The notes beneath the pieces are model-generated. The model ran no database searches, had not been told where the DNA came from, and worked only from the letters and a program-made list of their open reading frames with translations. DNA of 27,811 nt from an uncultured Burkholderiales bacterium (GTDB lineage: Bacteria > Pseudomonadota > Gammaproteobacteria > Burkholderiales > Burkholderiaceae), in the NCBI GenBank assembly GCA_946480465.1, contig CAMLJY010000072.1:1-27811 (forward strand), given 5' to 3'. A program made the position numbers and the translations under genes. Shown one piece after another: positions 1-12,054 of this stretch; position 1 is the stretch's first letter, and each line of letters starts with the position of its first letter.

Positions 1-569
1 TGCAGGCGCGCGGCTTCGTCGAGGTGCGCTCGCGCAAGGGCTGGTACGTGATGGAGCCCAGCGAGCAGGAAGCGCGCGATGCCTTCGCCGCGCGCCGCGC
101 GGTCGAAGGCGGCATGCTGCGCCAGTGCGAAGGCAAGCCGCTGCAGTCGGTCATCCGCACGCTGAAGCAGCACATCCGCGACGAGGAACAGGCGATGGAC
201 GGGGCGGACGCCGCCACCCGCGCCTTCGTGCTGGCCGATTTCCACGTCTGCCTCGCCACCTGCCTGGGCCACCGCGTGCTGGCCGACATGCTGCGCGACC
301 TGACGGCGCGCACCACGCTGGCCGCCACGCTGTACCAGAGCACGCACGACGCCCGCGAATCCTGCGCCGACCATGCGCGCATCGTGGACGCGCTGGCCGC
401 GGGCGACCTCGCGCTGGCGGAATCGTTGATGCTGGCGCACATCGGCACCGTCGAGGCCGCGCTGGGCCCGTCGATTGCCGGACAGGCCGGCGCGCGCGAG
501 CGGCTGCGCGCGACGCTGGCGCCGCTGGCGCCGGCCGGCGCCGCCCCGGCCGCGCGTTCCAGGAGTTAG
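1..569 (+). CDS. GntR-family transcriptional regulator, FCD effector domain (5' truncated)
   Basis: Reading frame 3 is open from the first base, so the gene starts upstream of the window. The first visible residues (GFVEVRSRKGWYV) match the wing of a GntR winged helix-turn-helix, where the last strand commonly reads G-F/Y-V-x-x-R-x-G-x-x-V. The rest is all-helical and fits the FCD ligand-binding domain: an ADFHVCLA segment, then a His-rich helix (HARIVDALAAGD) and a final helix with AHI, close to the usual H..I..Al..GD...A...m..H pattern of metal-binding FCD proteins. The Asp normally four residues before the first His is not obvious. Such regulators usually repress a nearby catabolic or transport operon in response to a small organic acid. 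The stop codon overlaps the ribosome-binding region of the dioxygenase gene, so the two are probably co-transcribed. The effector is unknown. The family call is firm; the target is inference. Confidence 0.85.
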   Translation, partial: QARGFVEVRSRKGWYVMEPSEQEARDAFAARRAVEGGMLRQCEGKPLQSVIRTLKQHIRDEEQAMDGADAATRAFVLADFHVCLATCLGHRVLADMLRDLTARTTLAATLYQSTHDARESCADHARIVDALAAGDLALAESLMLAHIGTVEAALGPSIAGQAGARERLRATLAPLAPAGAAPAARSRS

Positions 570-571
570 GC

Positions 572-1261
572 ATGTCTTCCACCGGTCCGGCACCGCGGGT
601 GCCCGAAGCGCCTGAATCGCCTGCATCACCGGAGCCGGCCGCGGCGCCCTGGTCGCAGCGCCGCCAGTTGCTGCTGGCCGGTGGCGTGCTGGCCGTACCG
701 GCCATCTGGCGCGCCGTCCAGGCCCGGGGCCCGTTGCCGCTGACGCCAGCGCAGACCGAAGGCCCGTTCTACCCGGTGCAACTGCCCGCCGACACCGACG
801 CCGACCTGCTGGCCCAGGGCCCGCGCCGCTACGCCAAGGGCGAAGCCGCCTGGCTGGACGGCCAGCTGCTGGATGCCCAAGGCCGGGCGCTGCGTGGCGG
901 CACGGTGGAGATCTGGCAGTGCGACGCCGACGGCCACTACCACCACCCCGGTGACGGCGGCCGGGCCGATCCCGCGTTCCAGGGCTTTGGCCGCGCGGCG
1001 GTGGATGCCGAAGGCCGCTTCCGCTTCCGCACCATGAAGCCGGTGGCCTACAGCGGCCGCACGCCGCACATCCACGTCAAGGTGAAGCTGGGCCCGCGCG
1101 AGCTGTTGACGACACAGCTCTACGTCGACGGCGACCCGGGCAATGCGCGCGACGGCATCTGGCGGCGGCTGAATGCACAAGACCGCGACGCCGTGACGCT
1201 GCCGTACCGCGCCGGCGCCGACGGCTGGCAAACCCAGTGCCGGCTGGTGGTCCGGGCCTGA
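572..1261 (+). CDS. Intradiol ring-cleavage dioxygenase-like protein with Tat-type leader
   Basis: This 229-residue protein has the core of the protocatechuate 3,4-dioxygenase/catechol 1,2-dioxygenase family, non-haem Fe(III) enzymes that cleave catechols between the two hydroxyls. The family's four metal ligands can be placed: Tyr123 in WQCDADGHYHH, Tyr160 in KPVAYSGRTPHIH, and His166 and His168. The family entry motif TEGPFYP is at 62-68. The first 50 residues are a Pro/Ala-rich tail followed by SQRRQLLLAGGVLAVPA, which looks like a twin-arginine leader (RR at 30-31). The protein may therefore act outside the cytoplasm, as in the less characterised Tat-exported branch of this family. The ATG at 572 follows AGGAG at 561-565, which overlaps the stop of the GntR gene. 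The substrate cannot be read from sequence, and a link to the biosynthetic cluster is not supported beyond proximity. Confidence 0.85.
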   Translation: MSSTGPAPRVPEAPESPASPEPAAAPWSQRRQLLLAGGVLAVPAIWRAVQARGPLPLTPAQTEGPFYPVQLPADTDADLLAQGPRRYAKGEAAWLDGQLLDAQGRALRGGTVEIWQCDADGHYHHPGDGGRADPAFQGFGRAAVDAEGRFRFRTMKPVAYSGRTPHIHVKVKLGPRELLTTQLYVDGDPGNARDGIWRRLNAQDRDAVTLPYRAGADGWQTQCRLVVRA

Positions 1262-1655
1262 GGCGGGCCTGGGAGCCTGCTTCCGTCGCGAAGCGTTCCA
1301 CGGCTCGCGCCGCCGATGCGCCGATGCGCCGATGCGCCGATGCGGCGATTCATTCCACTCATCGCCCGCGGGACGTCGTCCACGGGCCGGCGGCAACAGG
1401 CTGTTACCCAGCTCAATTCAGCCCGGCTAATTGCCGTGAAGCCTGACTGCTGCTGAAGCCGCACCCGGCCTGCAATGGCCTGTCACTCGGGCGATCCCGG
1501 CGCGGAGCGGGCCGGGCACTGAAGGAATCACCAGGTGTGCCCGGAAGTGCCGAGCATTGTTCAGATGCGGCACCCCAACAAGCACAGTCCTGGCTCACCT
1601 CAAGCTCAAAATTCGCCGCCGGAAACGGGTGGGCTTGGCTGGTGATGGGCTTGTC
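1262..1655. other. Intergenic spacer upstream of the LuxR-type gene
   Basis: No convincing gene is seen here; the open frames on both strands have shadow-like composition. The spacer holds four perfect tandem copies of an 8-bp unit (1312-1343), a short dyad AACAG-G-CTGTT (1395-1405) and the string CCTGTCACT (1479-1487), which recurs in the next spacer. The part nearest the luxR-type gene is visibly less GC-rich than the flanking genes. The promoter of the regulator should lie here, but I cannot place a clear -35/-10 pair. Confidence 0.6.
1312..1343. repeat. Four tandem copies of the 8-bp unit GCCGATGC
   Basis: Four perfect head-to-tail copies of GCCGATGC are followed by a degenerate fifth (GGCGATTC). 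It lies in non-coding DNA between the dioxygenase gene and the LuxR-type gene. Its length suggests replication slippage; no function can be assigned. Confidence 0.95.
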
Positions 1656-2351
1656 ATGGACTCGAACGGACTGATCGCACGGATGGCGGGTGAAAGGGCG
1701 CAGCAACTCGGCTTTCGCTATTGGGCCTATTCCGCCTGGACCGATTCCCCCCGTGAACGGGTTTGGTCGGTGCACAACGTGCCGGCGGACCTCTGGGCGG
1801 CTTACCTCGACATGCAGCCGGGCGACGTGCCCGCAGAGTCGCCCCGCTGCAACGCGTGCCTGCTGCCGATGATGCTGGACCTGGAACACCTGCCAGAGCC
1901 GGTGGCCCAGCCCGGCGCCCCGGCCGATGGGCTGTTGACGCTGGTGCGCGAATACGGCATTGCCTTTGGGATGCAGTTGCCCTTGTATGTCTCCGGGAGC
2001 CTGGTGGCCACGCTGATGCTGGCCGCCGGCCACCTGGTGTGCGACACGGCACGACAGCTCAGTTTCCGGAGTGGCATGTCGCTGTTGTCCGAACTGCATG
2101 AATTGTGCGCACCGCAGCTGCACCAGTTGCGCCCATTGCGGCGGCATCCGGTTCAACCGATGTTGACCGCGCGCGAGCGCGAGTGCCTGCGGTGGGCTTC
2201 ACTGGGCAAGACCACGTGGGAAATCGGCCGGCTGGTGGATATCAGCGAGCACACGGCGCGATTCCATCTGCGCAATGCCTGCACCAAGTTGTCGGCCACG
2301 AATCGGCAACAAGCCGTAGCCAAGGCCATTCAGCTCAGGTATCTGCCATGA
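1656..2351 (+). CDS. LuxR-family transcriptional regulator (autoinducer-domain type, possible solo)
   Basis: The 231-residue product has a C-terminal LuxR/FixJ helix-turn-helix at about 169-231, starting LTARERECLRWASLGKT and including ISEHTARFHLRNACTKL, with the conserved Glu, Leu, Gly and Lys of the family. The N-terminal part has the layout of the acyl-homoserine-lactone-binding domain: LGF at 18-20, NVPADLW at 41-47, and GIAFGMQLPLYVSGSLVATL at 101-120. The Trp/Tyr/Asp ligand contacts are only partly recognisable. No luxI-type synthase is in the window, so it may be a LuxR solo that senses a self-made or foreign signal. I chose the ATG at 1656 because GGTGAT (1641-1646) matches the 3' part of the Shine-Dalgarno consensus at good spacing. 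A TTG at 1557 with GGAAG upstream would add 33 residues that do not resemble the family. Its position next to hupE and the PKS gene suggests it is the cluster regulator. Confidence 0.85.
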   Translation: MDSNGLIARMAGERAQQLGFRYWAYSAWTDSPRERVWSVHNVPADLWAAYLDMQPGDVPAESPRCNACLLPMMLDLEHLPEPVAQPGAPADGLLTLVREYGIAFGMQLPLYVSGSLVATLMLAAGHLVCDTARQLSFRSGMSLLSELHELCAPQLHQLRPLRRHPVQPMLTARERECLRWASLGKTTWEIGRLVDISEHTARFHLRNACTKLSATNRQQAVAKAIQLRYLP

Positions 2352-2370
2352 ATGCGACGTGAACGCATTC

Positions 2371-2390
2371 ACCTGTCACTTTGGGCAGGA
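2371..2390. promoter_or_regulatory. Candidate lux box upstream of hupE
   Basis: ACCTGTCACTTTGGGCAGGA is a 20-bp imperfect dyad with the CTG-N10-CAG spacing typical of lux boxes. It lies just after the stop of the LuxR-type gene and before the hupE-like gene. If the box is centred at -42.5, transcription would start near 2423, and CATGAT at 2413-2418 (4 of 6 to TATAAT) falls at the -10 position. It matches by eye only, and GC-rich DNA gives such matches by chance fairly often. Confidence 0.35.
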
Positions 2391-2450
2391 TGCGGGTGCG
2401 CGCGCCTGTCGCCATGATGTGCGGCCATTCCTGTCCGGGGGAGACGCGAG

Positions 2451-3155
2451 TTGAGCCGCAGCGCGCACAGCACACCATTTGACGTCGATCGCGTCGCGCT
2501 CCGATGCCGCTGCGGGTGGCCGCCGGGCACGACCCGGAGGCCCGTTTGGCGCCGCGCGGCTTCAGCGGCCTGCCTGCTCGTGCTCGGGCTGGTCTTGCCC
2601 GCGCTGTGCCATGCCCATGCGCAGGACGATGCCGCCGGCTTCGCGGCCGGCCTGCTCCACCCCGTGTTCGGCATCGATCACCTGCTGGCGATGGTGAGCG
2701 TGGGCATCGTCAGCGCCTTGATGGGTGGGCGCCGCGTGTGGCTGGTGCCGCTGGGCTTCGTGCTGGCGATGGCGATCGGCGGCGCGGCCGGCATCTTCCA
2801 GTGGCCGTTGCCGTACCGTGAGGCGGGCATCGCCGCGTCGGTGCTTTGCCTGGGCGTCGCCATCTTCGTCATCCGCCGCGGATCCACCACCTGGTTGCCG
2901 ATGGTCCTGGTGCTGGTCTTCGGCATCTGCCATGGCCACGCGCACGGGGTCGAGATGCCGCGCTCCGCCAGCCCCGCGTACTACACCTTCGGATTCGTGC
3001 TCAGTTCGGCCGCACTGCACCTGCTCGGGGTGGGGATCGGCGCATTCGCGACGCTGCGCGATCGACTGCTGCCGGCGCTGCGCACCCTGGGTGTCGCGCT
3101 GGCGGCCGTGGGCACGGTGTTCCTCGTCGGCAGCGTGCGGGCGGTCTGGAGCTGA
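2451..3155 (+). CDS. HupE/UreJ family membrane protein
   Basis: The 234-residue product belongs to the HupE/UreJ family, polytopic inner-membrane proteins associated with hydrogenase and urease loci and thought to be nickel or cobalt permeases. The diagnostic motif HPVFGIDHLLAM is at about 70-81, and a second His-rich element (FGICHGHAHGVEMP) follows in a later helix. A cleavable signal peptide seems to span about 34-57 (RRAASAACLLVLGLVLPALCHAHA region), preceded by an unusual Arg/Pro-rich extension. About six hydrophobic segments follow. The start is TTG at 2451, supported by GGGGGAGA at 2437-2444; no in-frame ATG lies before the conserved region. No hydrogenase or urease gene is nearby. It lies between the LuxR-type gene and the PKS gene, which suggests a metal-related role for the cluster, but the transported ion is not shown by the sequence. 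Confidence 0.88.
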   Translation: MSRSAHSTPFDVDRVALRCRCGWPPGTTRRPVWRRAASAACLLVLGLVLPALCHAHAQDDAAGFAAGLLHPVFGIDHLLAMVSVGIVSALMGGRRVWLVPLGFVLAMAIGGAAGIFQWPLPYREAGIAASVLCLGVAIFVIRRGSTTWLPMVLVLVFGICHGHAHGVEMPRSASPAYYTFGFVLSSAALHLLGVGIGAFATLRDRLLPALRTLGVALAAVGTVFLVGSVRAVWS

Positions 3156-3163
3156 GCACCACA

Positions 3164-3176
3164 TGGGCAGGATGCG
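3164..3176 (+). repeat. 13-bp repeat TGGGCAGGATGCG shared by two gene-upstream spacers
   Basis: TGGGCAGGATGCG occurs here, 60 bp before the PKS start, and identically at 2382-2394, where it forms the right half of the candidate lux box plus flank. CTG and CAC elements lie upstream here too but with a 3-bp longer spacer, so the CTG-N10-CAG spacing is lost. It could be a shared regulatory element or a relic of duplication. Confidence 0.4.
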
Positions 3177-3236
3177 CCGGTTCCCACGCGTGCACATCAT
3201 GAGCCGTCGCCTGCGTGGGTGGGGGAGGCAGTGGCA

Positions 3237-7990
<4,754 letters not shown>

Positions 7991-7994
<4 letters not shown>

Positions 7995-9559
7995 ATGCGG
8001 CACCGTCCGAGACCCGTTGGGACGACGTCGTCATCGGCGGTGGCAGCAGCGGCGCCGTGCTGGCCAGCCGACTGTCCGAGCGGCCGGAGCGCCGGGTGCT
8101 GCTGCTGGAGGCCGGGCCCGACTTCGCCGGTTCGGCCTCGCTGCCCGAATCGCTGCCCGAACATCTGCGCCTGGCGGCGCTGCCTGCGGCCGCCGGCTGC
8201 GACTGGCTGTGCAGCGCCACGCTGGACGGCCAGCGGCAGGTGCCCTATCACCTGGGCAAGGTGATGGGCGGCACCTCGTCCATCAACGGTGCGCTGGCGT
8301 TGCGTCCCGCGCCGAGCGACGTGTCCGCCTGGGCCGAGGCCGGCGGTGCTGACTGGCAATGGGAGCGGGTGCTGCCGTTCTTCAAGGCGCTGGAGACGGA
8401 CCACGACTTCGCGGGTCCGCAGCACGGTGCCGAGGGGCCGGTGCCGGTGCGCCGCACCGCGGCCGCCGCGTTGGCGCCGCTGCAGGCGGCATTCCTCGCC
8501 GCGTGCGAGGCCCAGGGCATGGAAGTGCTGGCGGACCTGAACGACGGCAGCGAGCGGGCCGGCGTCGGGCTGCTGCCCTTGAACGCGCCGGACGGGGTGC
8601 GCTGGTCGACGGCGCTGTCGCACCTGGCCGCGGCGCGCCGGCGGCCGAATCTCGCCGTGTCCGCCGGGACGCAGGCCGACCGCCTGCTGTTCGACGGCCC
8701 GCGGGTGGTGGGTGTGCGCGCGCTGCGGCGGGGCGAGCCGGTGGACCTGCACGCGCACCGCGTCACCCTGTGTGCCGGCGCCGTCCACAGCGTGGGCGTG
8801 CTGCTGCGTTCGGGCATCGGCGACGCGGCGCAGTGCCGCGCGCTGGGCATGGCCCCCCGCCTGCATTTGCCCGGCGTCGGCAGCCATCTGCAGGACCATC
8901 TGGCGGTGATGATGTGGATGGTGCCGGCCGAAGGCGCGGCCGTTCACCCGATGCAGCACCAGGTGATGGCGCGCGCCTGCATCGCCGGCGCAGCGCGGCC
9001 CGGCCTGAGCCTGATGCTGGCGCATGACCTCGACACGGCCCGCATTCCCGAGCTCGGCAGCCTGCTCGGCACGCCGCGGGCGCATGGCTTGTCGGTGATG
9101 CTGGCGCGGCCGCAGGCGCGTGGGCGCGTGCGGCTGGCCACGGCCGACCCGCTGGCGCAGCCTGCCATCGATTTCGACCTGGCCGCCAGCACGGCAGACC
9201 ATGAGGCCCTGGCGCAGGGCCTGCGTCTGTCGTGGGCGCTGGCCGGGTCCGCGGCGCTGCGCCCGCACCTGCGCTCGGTGTTCGCGTGGTCCGAAGCGCT
9301 GCTGCGCAACGACACCATGCTGCGCCAGGCCTGCGCGCGCTTCGCCATTCCTGCCTGGCACCCGTGCGGCACGGCGCGCATGGGTCCGGCGCACGACCCG
9401 CTGGCCGTGGTGGATGCCCACTTCCGGGTGCATGGTCTGCAGGGGCTGCGGGTGGTGGATGCGTCGGTGTTGCCGCGCATACCGTCCAGCCCGCTGCACT
9501 TGAGCTGCGTGATGCTGGCCGAGCGCGCGGCACGCTGGATGGACGAGGAAGGCGGCTGA
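7991..9559 (+). CDS. GMC-family FAD-dependent oxidoreductase
   Basis: The 522-residue product is a glucose-methanol-choline family flavoprotein, a family that oxidises alcohols (sometimes aldehydes) using FAD. The dinucleotide-binding motif DDVVIGGGSSGAVLASRL is at about 10-27, followed by LLLEAGP and the GMC signature region GKVMGGTSSINGALALR. The C-terminal catalytic His is His457 in AWHPCGTARMG. The second catalytic position, usually Asn or His, seems to be the His of SSPLHLSC. No signal peptide is seen. The GTG start at 7991 overlaps the PKS stop (GTGA) and is preceded by GGAGG at 7976-7980, so it is translationally coupled to the PKS gene. This supports a tailoring role, for example on the alcohol or aldehyde that the NRPS-2 reductase would release. 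The substrate is inference. Its end converges on the GNAT gene with 25 bp between them. Confidence 0.92.
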
Positions 9560-9584
9560 GTGCCACCAGAGCTTGCCGGCCCGG

Positions 9585-10046
9585 TCAGGCCAGGCGCGCG
9601 CGGTAGAAGACCTGGTTGCCGTTCCAGCGCGGCGAAAACGCGCTGAAGCCCAGGGCCTGGTAGATGCGCTGCGAAGCGGTGTTGTGCTCGTTGGTGTCCA
9701 GGCAGGCGGTGCTGCAGCCGCGGGCACGCGCGCGGTCCAGCGCATACGCGACCAGCTGCCCGCCTATGCCGCTGCCGCGGCACGCGGGATCGACGAACAG
9801 GTCTTCGATGGTTGCCTCCAGGCCGGCCACCCACATCGAGTAGCGGAAGCGCTGCAGGACATAGGCGACGGTCCTGCCGTCCACGTCGCAGACGCAGAAA
9901 TGCGCATCCTCGGCCGCCAGCAGGCGGCCGATGCCGGCGCGGAACTGCTCGTCGCTGGGTGCGCTGCGCTGCAGGTGCTTGCGAAAGCCGATGGCCAGTT
10001 CGGCAATGCCGGCGGCGTCGGCGGAGGTGGCGACTCTCAGGTTCAT
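9585..10046 (-). CDS. GNAT-family N-acetyltransferase
   Basis: A protein of about 153 residues with the GNAT fold, which moves an acetyl group from acetyl-CoA to an amine. The acetyl-CoA pyrophosphate-binding motif is seen as VDPACRGSGIGGQLV (R-G-x-G-x-G type), preceded by the strand IEDLFV and followed by the C-terminal NEHNTASQRIYQALGF, where the Tyr of A.RIYQALGF is typical. The ATG at 10046 gives MNLRVATSADA, a common GNAT start, but has no clear ribosome-binding site. An ATG at 10085 would add 13 residues. It reads in the same direction as the NRPS operon, 165 bp beyond its last gene, so it could be a late operon member or an independent gene. It could acetylate and so inactivate a toxic product, but the sequence gives no substrate. 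Confidence 0.88.
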   Translation of the reverse strand: MNLRVATSADAAGIAELAIGFRKHLQRSAPSDEQFRAGIGRLLAAEDAHFCVCDVDGRTVAYVLQRFRYSMWVAGLEATIEDLFVDPACRGSGIGGQLVAYALDRARARGCSTACLDTNEHNTASQRIYQALGFSAFSPRWNGNQVFYRARLA

Positions 10047-10210
10047 GGATGCGGTTGGGGCGATTCCTGGGTTGTTGCAGGCCAAGGCATTGCCTAACGA
10101 TGAAAAGGCGTGGCGATGGGGCGGTGCGCCAGTGTGCGGTGCTTCATCCTGAAGAGGTGACCGAAATCCGCGTCCGCGCCCGATGGATCTCTGGCGGGGT
10201 CGTGTTCACT

Positions 10211-12049
10211 TCAGCCCTGGGGTGACCCTTCCATGCCGGCCAGCCGATCGATCAGGGCTTGCTTGTGGGCCGCGAGGTGCGACCGCAGCTGTGCATCCAG
10301 CGCGCCCGCCGGCGCGCTCAACTGCAGCTGGCCGCCGTTTCGGCTGATCCGGATGCCGCGGGCGTTCAGGGTGGACAGAAGCCACATCAGTGGGTCGTCT
10401 TGTGCTGGTGCTGGTGCTGGTGCTGGTGCTGGGCTTGGCCTGCTGGCGCGGCGCCCCGTTGATTCCAGCGGTCGCACGATGCTGACGGGGCCCGTGCTCG
10501 CCGTGCGGGGTTGCGGCTCGGCGGCCGGCAGCGGCTCCCAGTGCTGGCCTTGCGCATACATGTGGCGAACCTGCATGTACTCCATCAGGGCCTGCATCGC
10601 CAGATGGCCGGCCCGGGGCTTGCCCGCCGCGCGCGCCAGCAGCGCTTGCCACAGCCGGGCTTCCCGCGGGCCCAGGCCGGCGAAGCGGGCGAGCAAGGCT
10701 TGCGCGTCGACGTTCACCGGCCGTGCGCCGGCCGGCTGGCGGCCGGCGTGATCGGCGTCCCCGTGGCGGCGGCCGTGGCAGTCGACGAAGTGCAGCAGGC
10801 GCTCGCCGAATGCGTCCGGATCGTAGAGCCGGTTGCCGAGCCCATGCAGCCCGTGCATCAATTGAGTGGACGACATGCGCAGCGGCACGATGTTGGTGCT
10901 CCACATCGAGCCGGCGAATTCCGAGCCGCCGGAGACCAGGCGTCCGCTGGCGGCCAGGCGCGCGTGCAAGGGCGTGGCGGCCGGTGCCACCAGGGCGCCC
11001 AGCGTGAAGATGGGCACGGGGCAGGCCATCGCGAAGTCGTGCTGGACTTCGAAGATGTTCGGGCCATCGTGGTCGAAGCCCACGATCATCCCGCCCATCA
11101 CCATCAGCCCGTTCTCGACGAAGACCTTGACCTGCTCGACCAGGTCGACCTTCAGGTTCTGCCGCTTGCGCGTCTCGCGCAGGCTGTCTTCGTTCGGCGT
11201 CTCGATGCCGATGAAGACGGTGTCCAGGCCGGCGTCCACGCACAGGCGCAGCAGTTCCTCGTCGCGTGCGGCATCGATCGACACCTGGGTGCTCAGGCGC
11301 ACCCGCCCGTGGGGCCGGCCGCCATTCCACTCGCGAATCGCCAGAAGCAGTTCGCGTGCGCGTGCGCGGTGCACCGTGAAGTTGTCGTCCGCCAGGAAGA
11401 CATCGCGGTAGCCGTGCCGGTACAGCGCGTCGAGTTCACGCAGCACCAGGGCCACGGGCTTGTGGCGCTGCTTGCGGCCAACGTACTGGATGACGTCGCA
11501 GAACTCGCATTCGAAGGGGCAGCCGCGCGAGGTCTGCAGGATGCCGGTGAGGGCGCGGTCGTTCGGGTACAGGTCCCAGCGCGGCACCGGCGACAGGCCG
11601 ATGTCCGGCTTCTCGCCCTGGTACTCGCTTTGCCAGCGTCCTTCGCGCAGGTCGCTGAAGATCTGGGCCGCGATCTCCTCGATCTCGCCACGGACGAGGA
11701 TGTCGCAGTGGGGGCGCACGACGTCGGGCGACAGCGACGCGAACGGCCCGCCGATCAGCACCACCTTCCCGCGCCGGCGGAATTCGTCAGCAATCGCGCG
11801 CATGTGTCCCCATTGGGTCACCTTGCCGGTGATGCCGATGAACGTGGCCGTGGTGTCGAAATCGACCGGGGTCAGGTACTCCTCGCACAGCTGCACGCCG
11901 AAGTCGGGCGGCACCATCGCCGCCAGCGTGGCGATGGCCAGGTCGGCCGTCAGCACCGCCGGCGCCAGTCCGCTGGCGGCAAAGACCTCCGCGGTGTAGT
12001 AGCCGCACAGGTCGGCGGCGGGATTGATGAGGTAGATCGACTTCTTCAT
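10211..12049 (-). CDS. B12-binding radical SAM enzyme with C-terminal TubC-N-like docking domain
   Basis: The 612-residue product has three parts. Residues 1-165 look like a cobalamin-binding Rossmann domain (KSIYLINPAADLCG, GKVVLIGGPFASLSPD). Residues 166-400 are a radical SAM barrel with the 4Fe-4S motif CxxxCxxC at Cys177, Cys181 and Cys184 (SRGCPFECEFC), followed by FIGIETPNEDSLRETRKRQN and MIVGFDHDGPNIFE, typical of the DUF4070 branch that includes the hopanoid methylase HpnP. A helical region to about 505 follows, then an Ala-Pro linker (537-550). The last 60 residues (551-612) match the docking fold otherwise seen at the N-terminus of NRPS proteins: LLSTLNARGIRI, a short hairpin, LSAPAG, and a Lys-containing final helix. 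Class B radical SAM enzymes often methylate unactivated carbons. The tag suggests action on a carrier-bound intermediate. It is the last gene of the operon, 5 bp after the barrel gene. The reaction is inference. Confidence 0.9.
   Translation of the reverse strand: MKKSIYLINPAADLCGYYTAEVFAASGLAPAVLTADLAIATLAAMVPPDFGVQLCEEYLTPVDFDTTATFIGITGKVTQWGHMRAIADEFRRRGKVVLIGGPFASLSPDVVRPHCDILVRGEIEEIAAQIFSDLREGRWQSEYQGEKPDIGLSPVPRWDLYPNDRALTGILQTSRGCPFECEFCDVIQYVGRKQRHKPVALVLRELDALYRHGYRDVFLADDNFTVHRARARELLLAIREWNGGRPHGRVRLSTQVSIDAARDEELLRLCVDAGLDTVFIGIETPNEDSLRETRKRQNLKVDLVEQVKVFVENGLMVMGGMIVGFDHDGPNIFEVQHDFAMACPVPIFTLGALVAPAATPLHARLAASGRLVSGGSEFAGSMWSTNIVPLRMSSTQLMHGLHGLGNRLYDPDAFGERLLHFVDCHGRRHGDADHAGRQPAGARPVNVDAQALLARFAGLGPREARLWQALLARAAGKPRAGHLAMQALMEYMQVRHMYAQGQHWEPLPAAEPQPRTASTGPVSIVRPLESTGRRASRPSPAPAPAPAPAQDDPLMWLLSTLNARGIRISRNGGQLQLSAPAGALDAQLRSHLAAHKQALIDRLAGMEGSPQG
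10232..10399 (-). other. TubC-N-like docking domain fused to the radical SAM C-terminus
   Basis: These codons give residues 551-606. The pattern L-L-x-x-L-x-x-x-G-I-x-I, GGQLQLSAPAG, then two helices (LDAQLRSHLAAHKQALIDRL) matches the alpha-beta-beta-alpha-alpha NRPS docking domain. The N-termini of NRPS-1 (about 27141-27302) and NRPS-2 (about 22943-23098) carry the same pattern. Placement at a C-terminus of a non-NRPS enzyme is unusual. Confidence 0.75.
10403..10432 (-). repeat. Five tandem copies of a 6-bp unit coding the Ala-Pro linker
   Basis: Five copies of TGCTGG on the plus strand encode the alternating Ala-Pro stretch between the catalytic part of the radical SAM enzyme and its docking domain. 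Ala-Pro strings form extended, mobile tethers, as expected for a docked tailoring enzyme. Confidence 0.95.
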
Positions 12050-12054
12050 GGGGC

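Noticed and set aside
1395..1405. Short dyad AACAG-G-CTGTT as a regulator site
   Set aside because: Only five paired bases per arm and not repeated at other promoters of the window; too weak to call.
10085..10095. Small inverted repeat AGGCA-T-TGCCT upstream of the GNAT gene
   Set aside because: Five-base arms without a U-tract or second copy; neither a terminator nor an operator can be supported.
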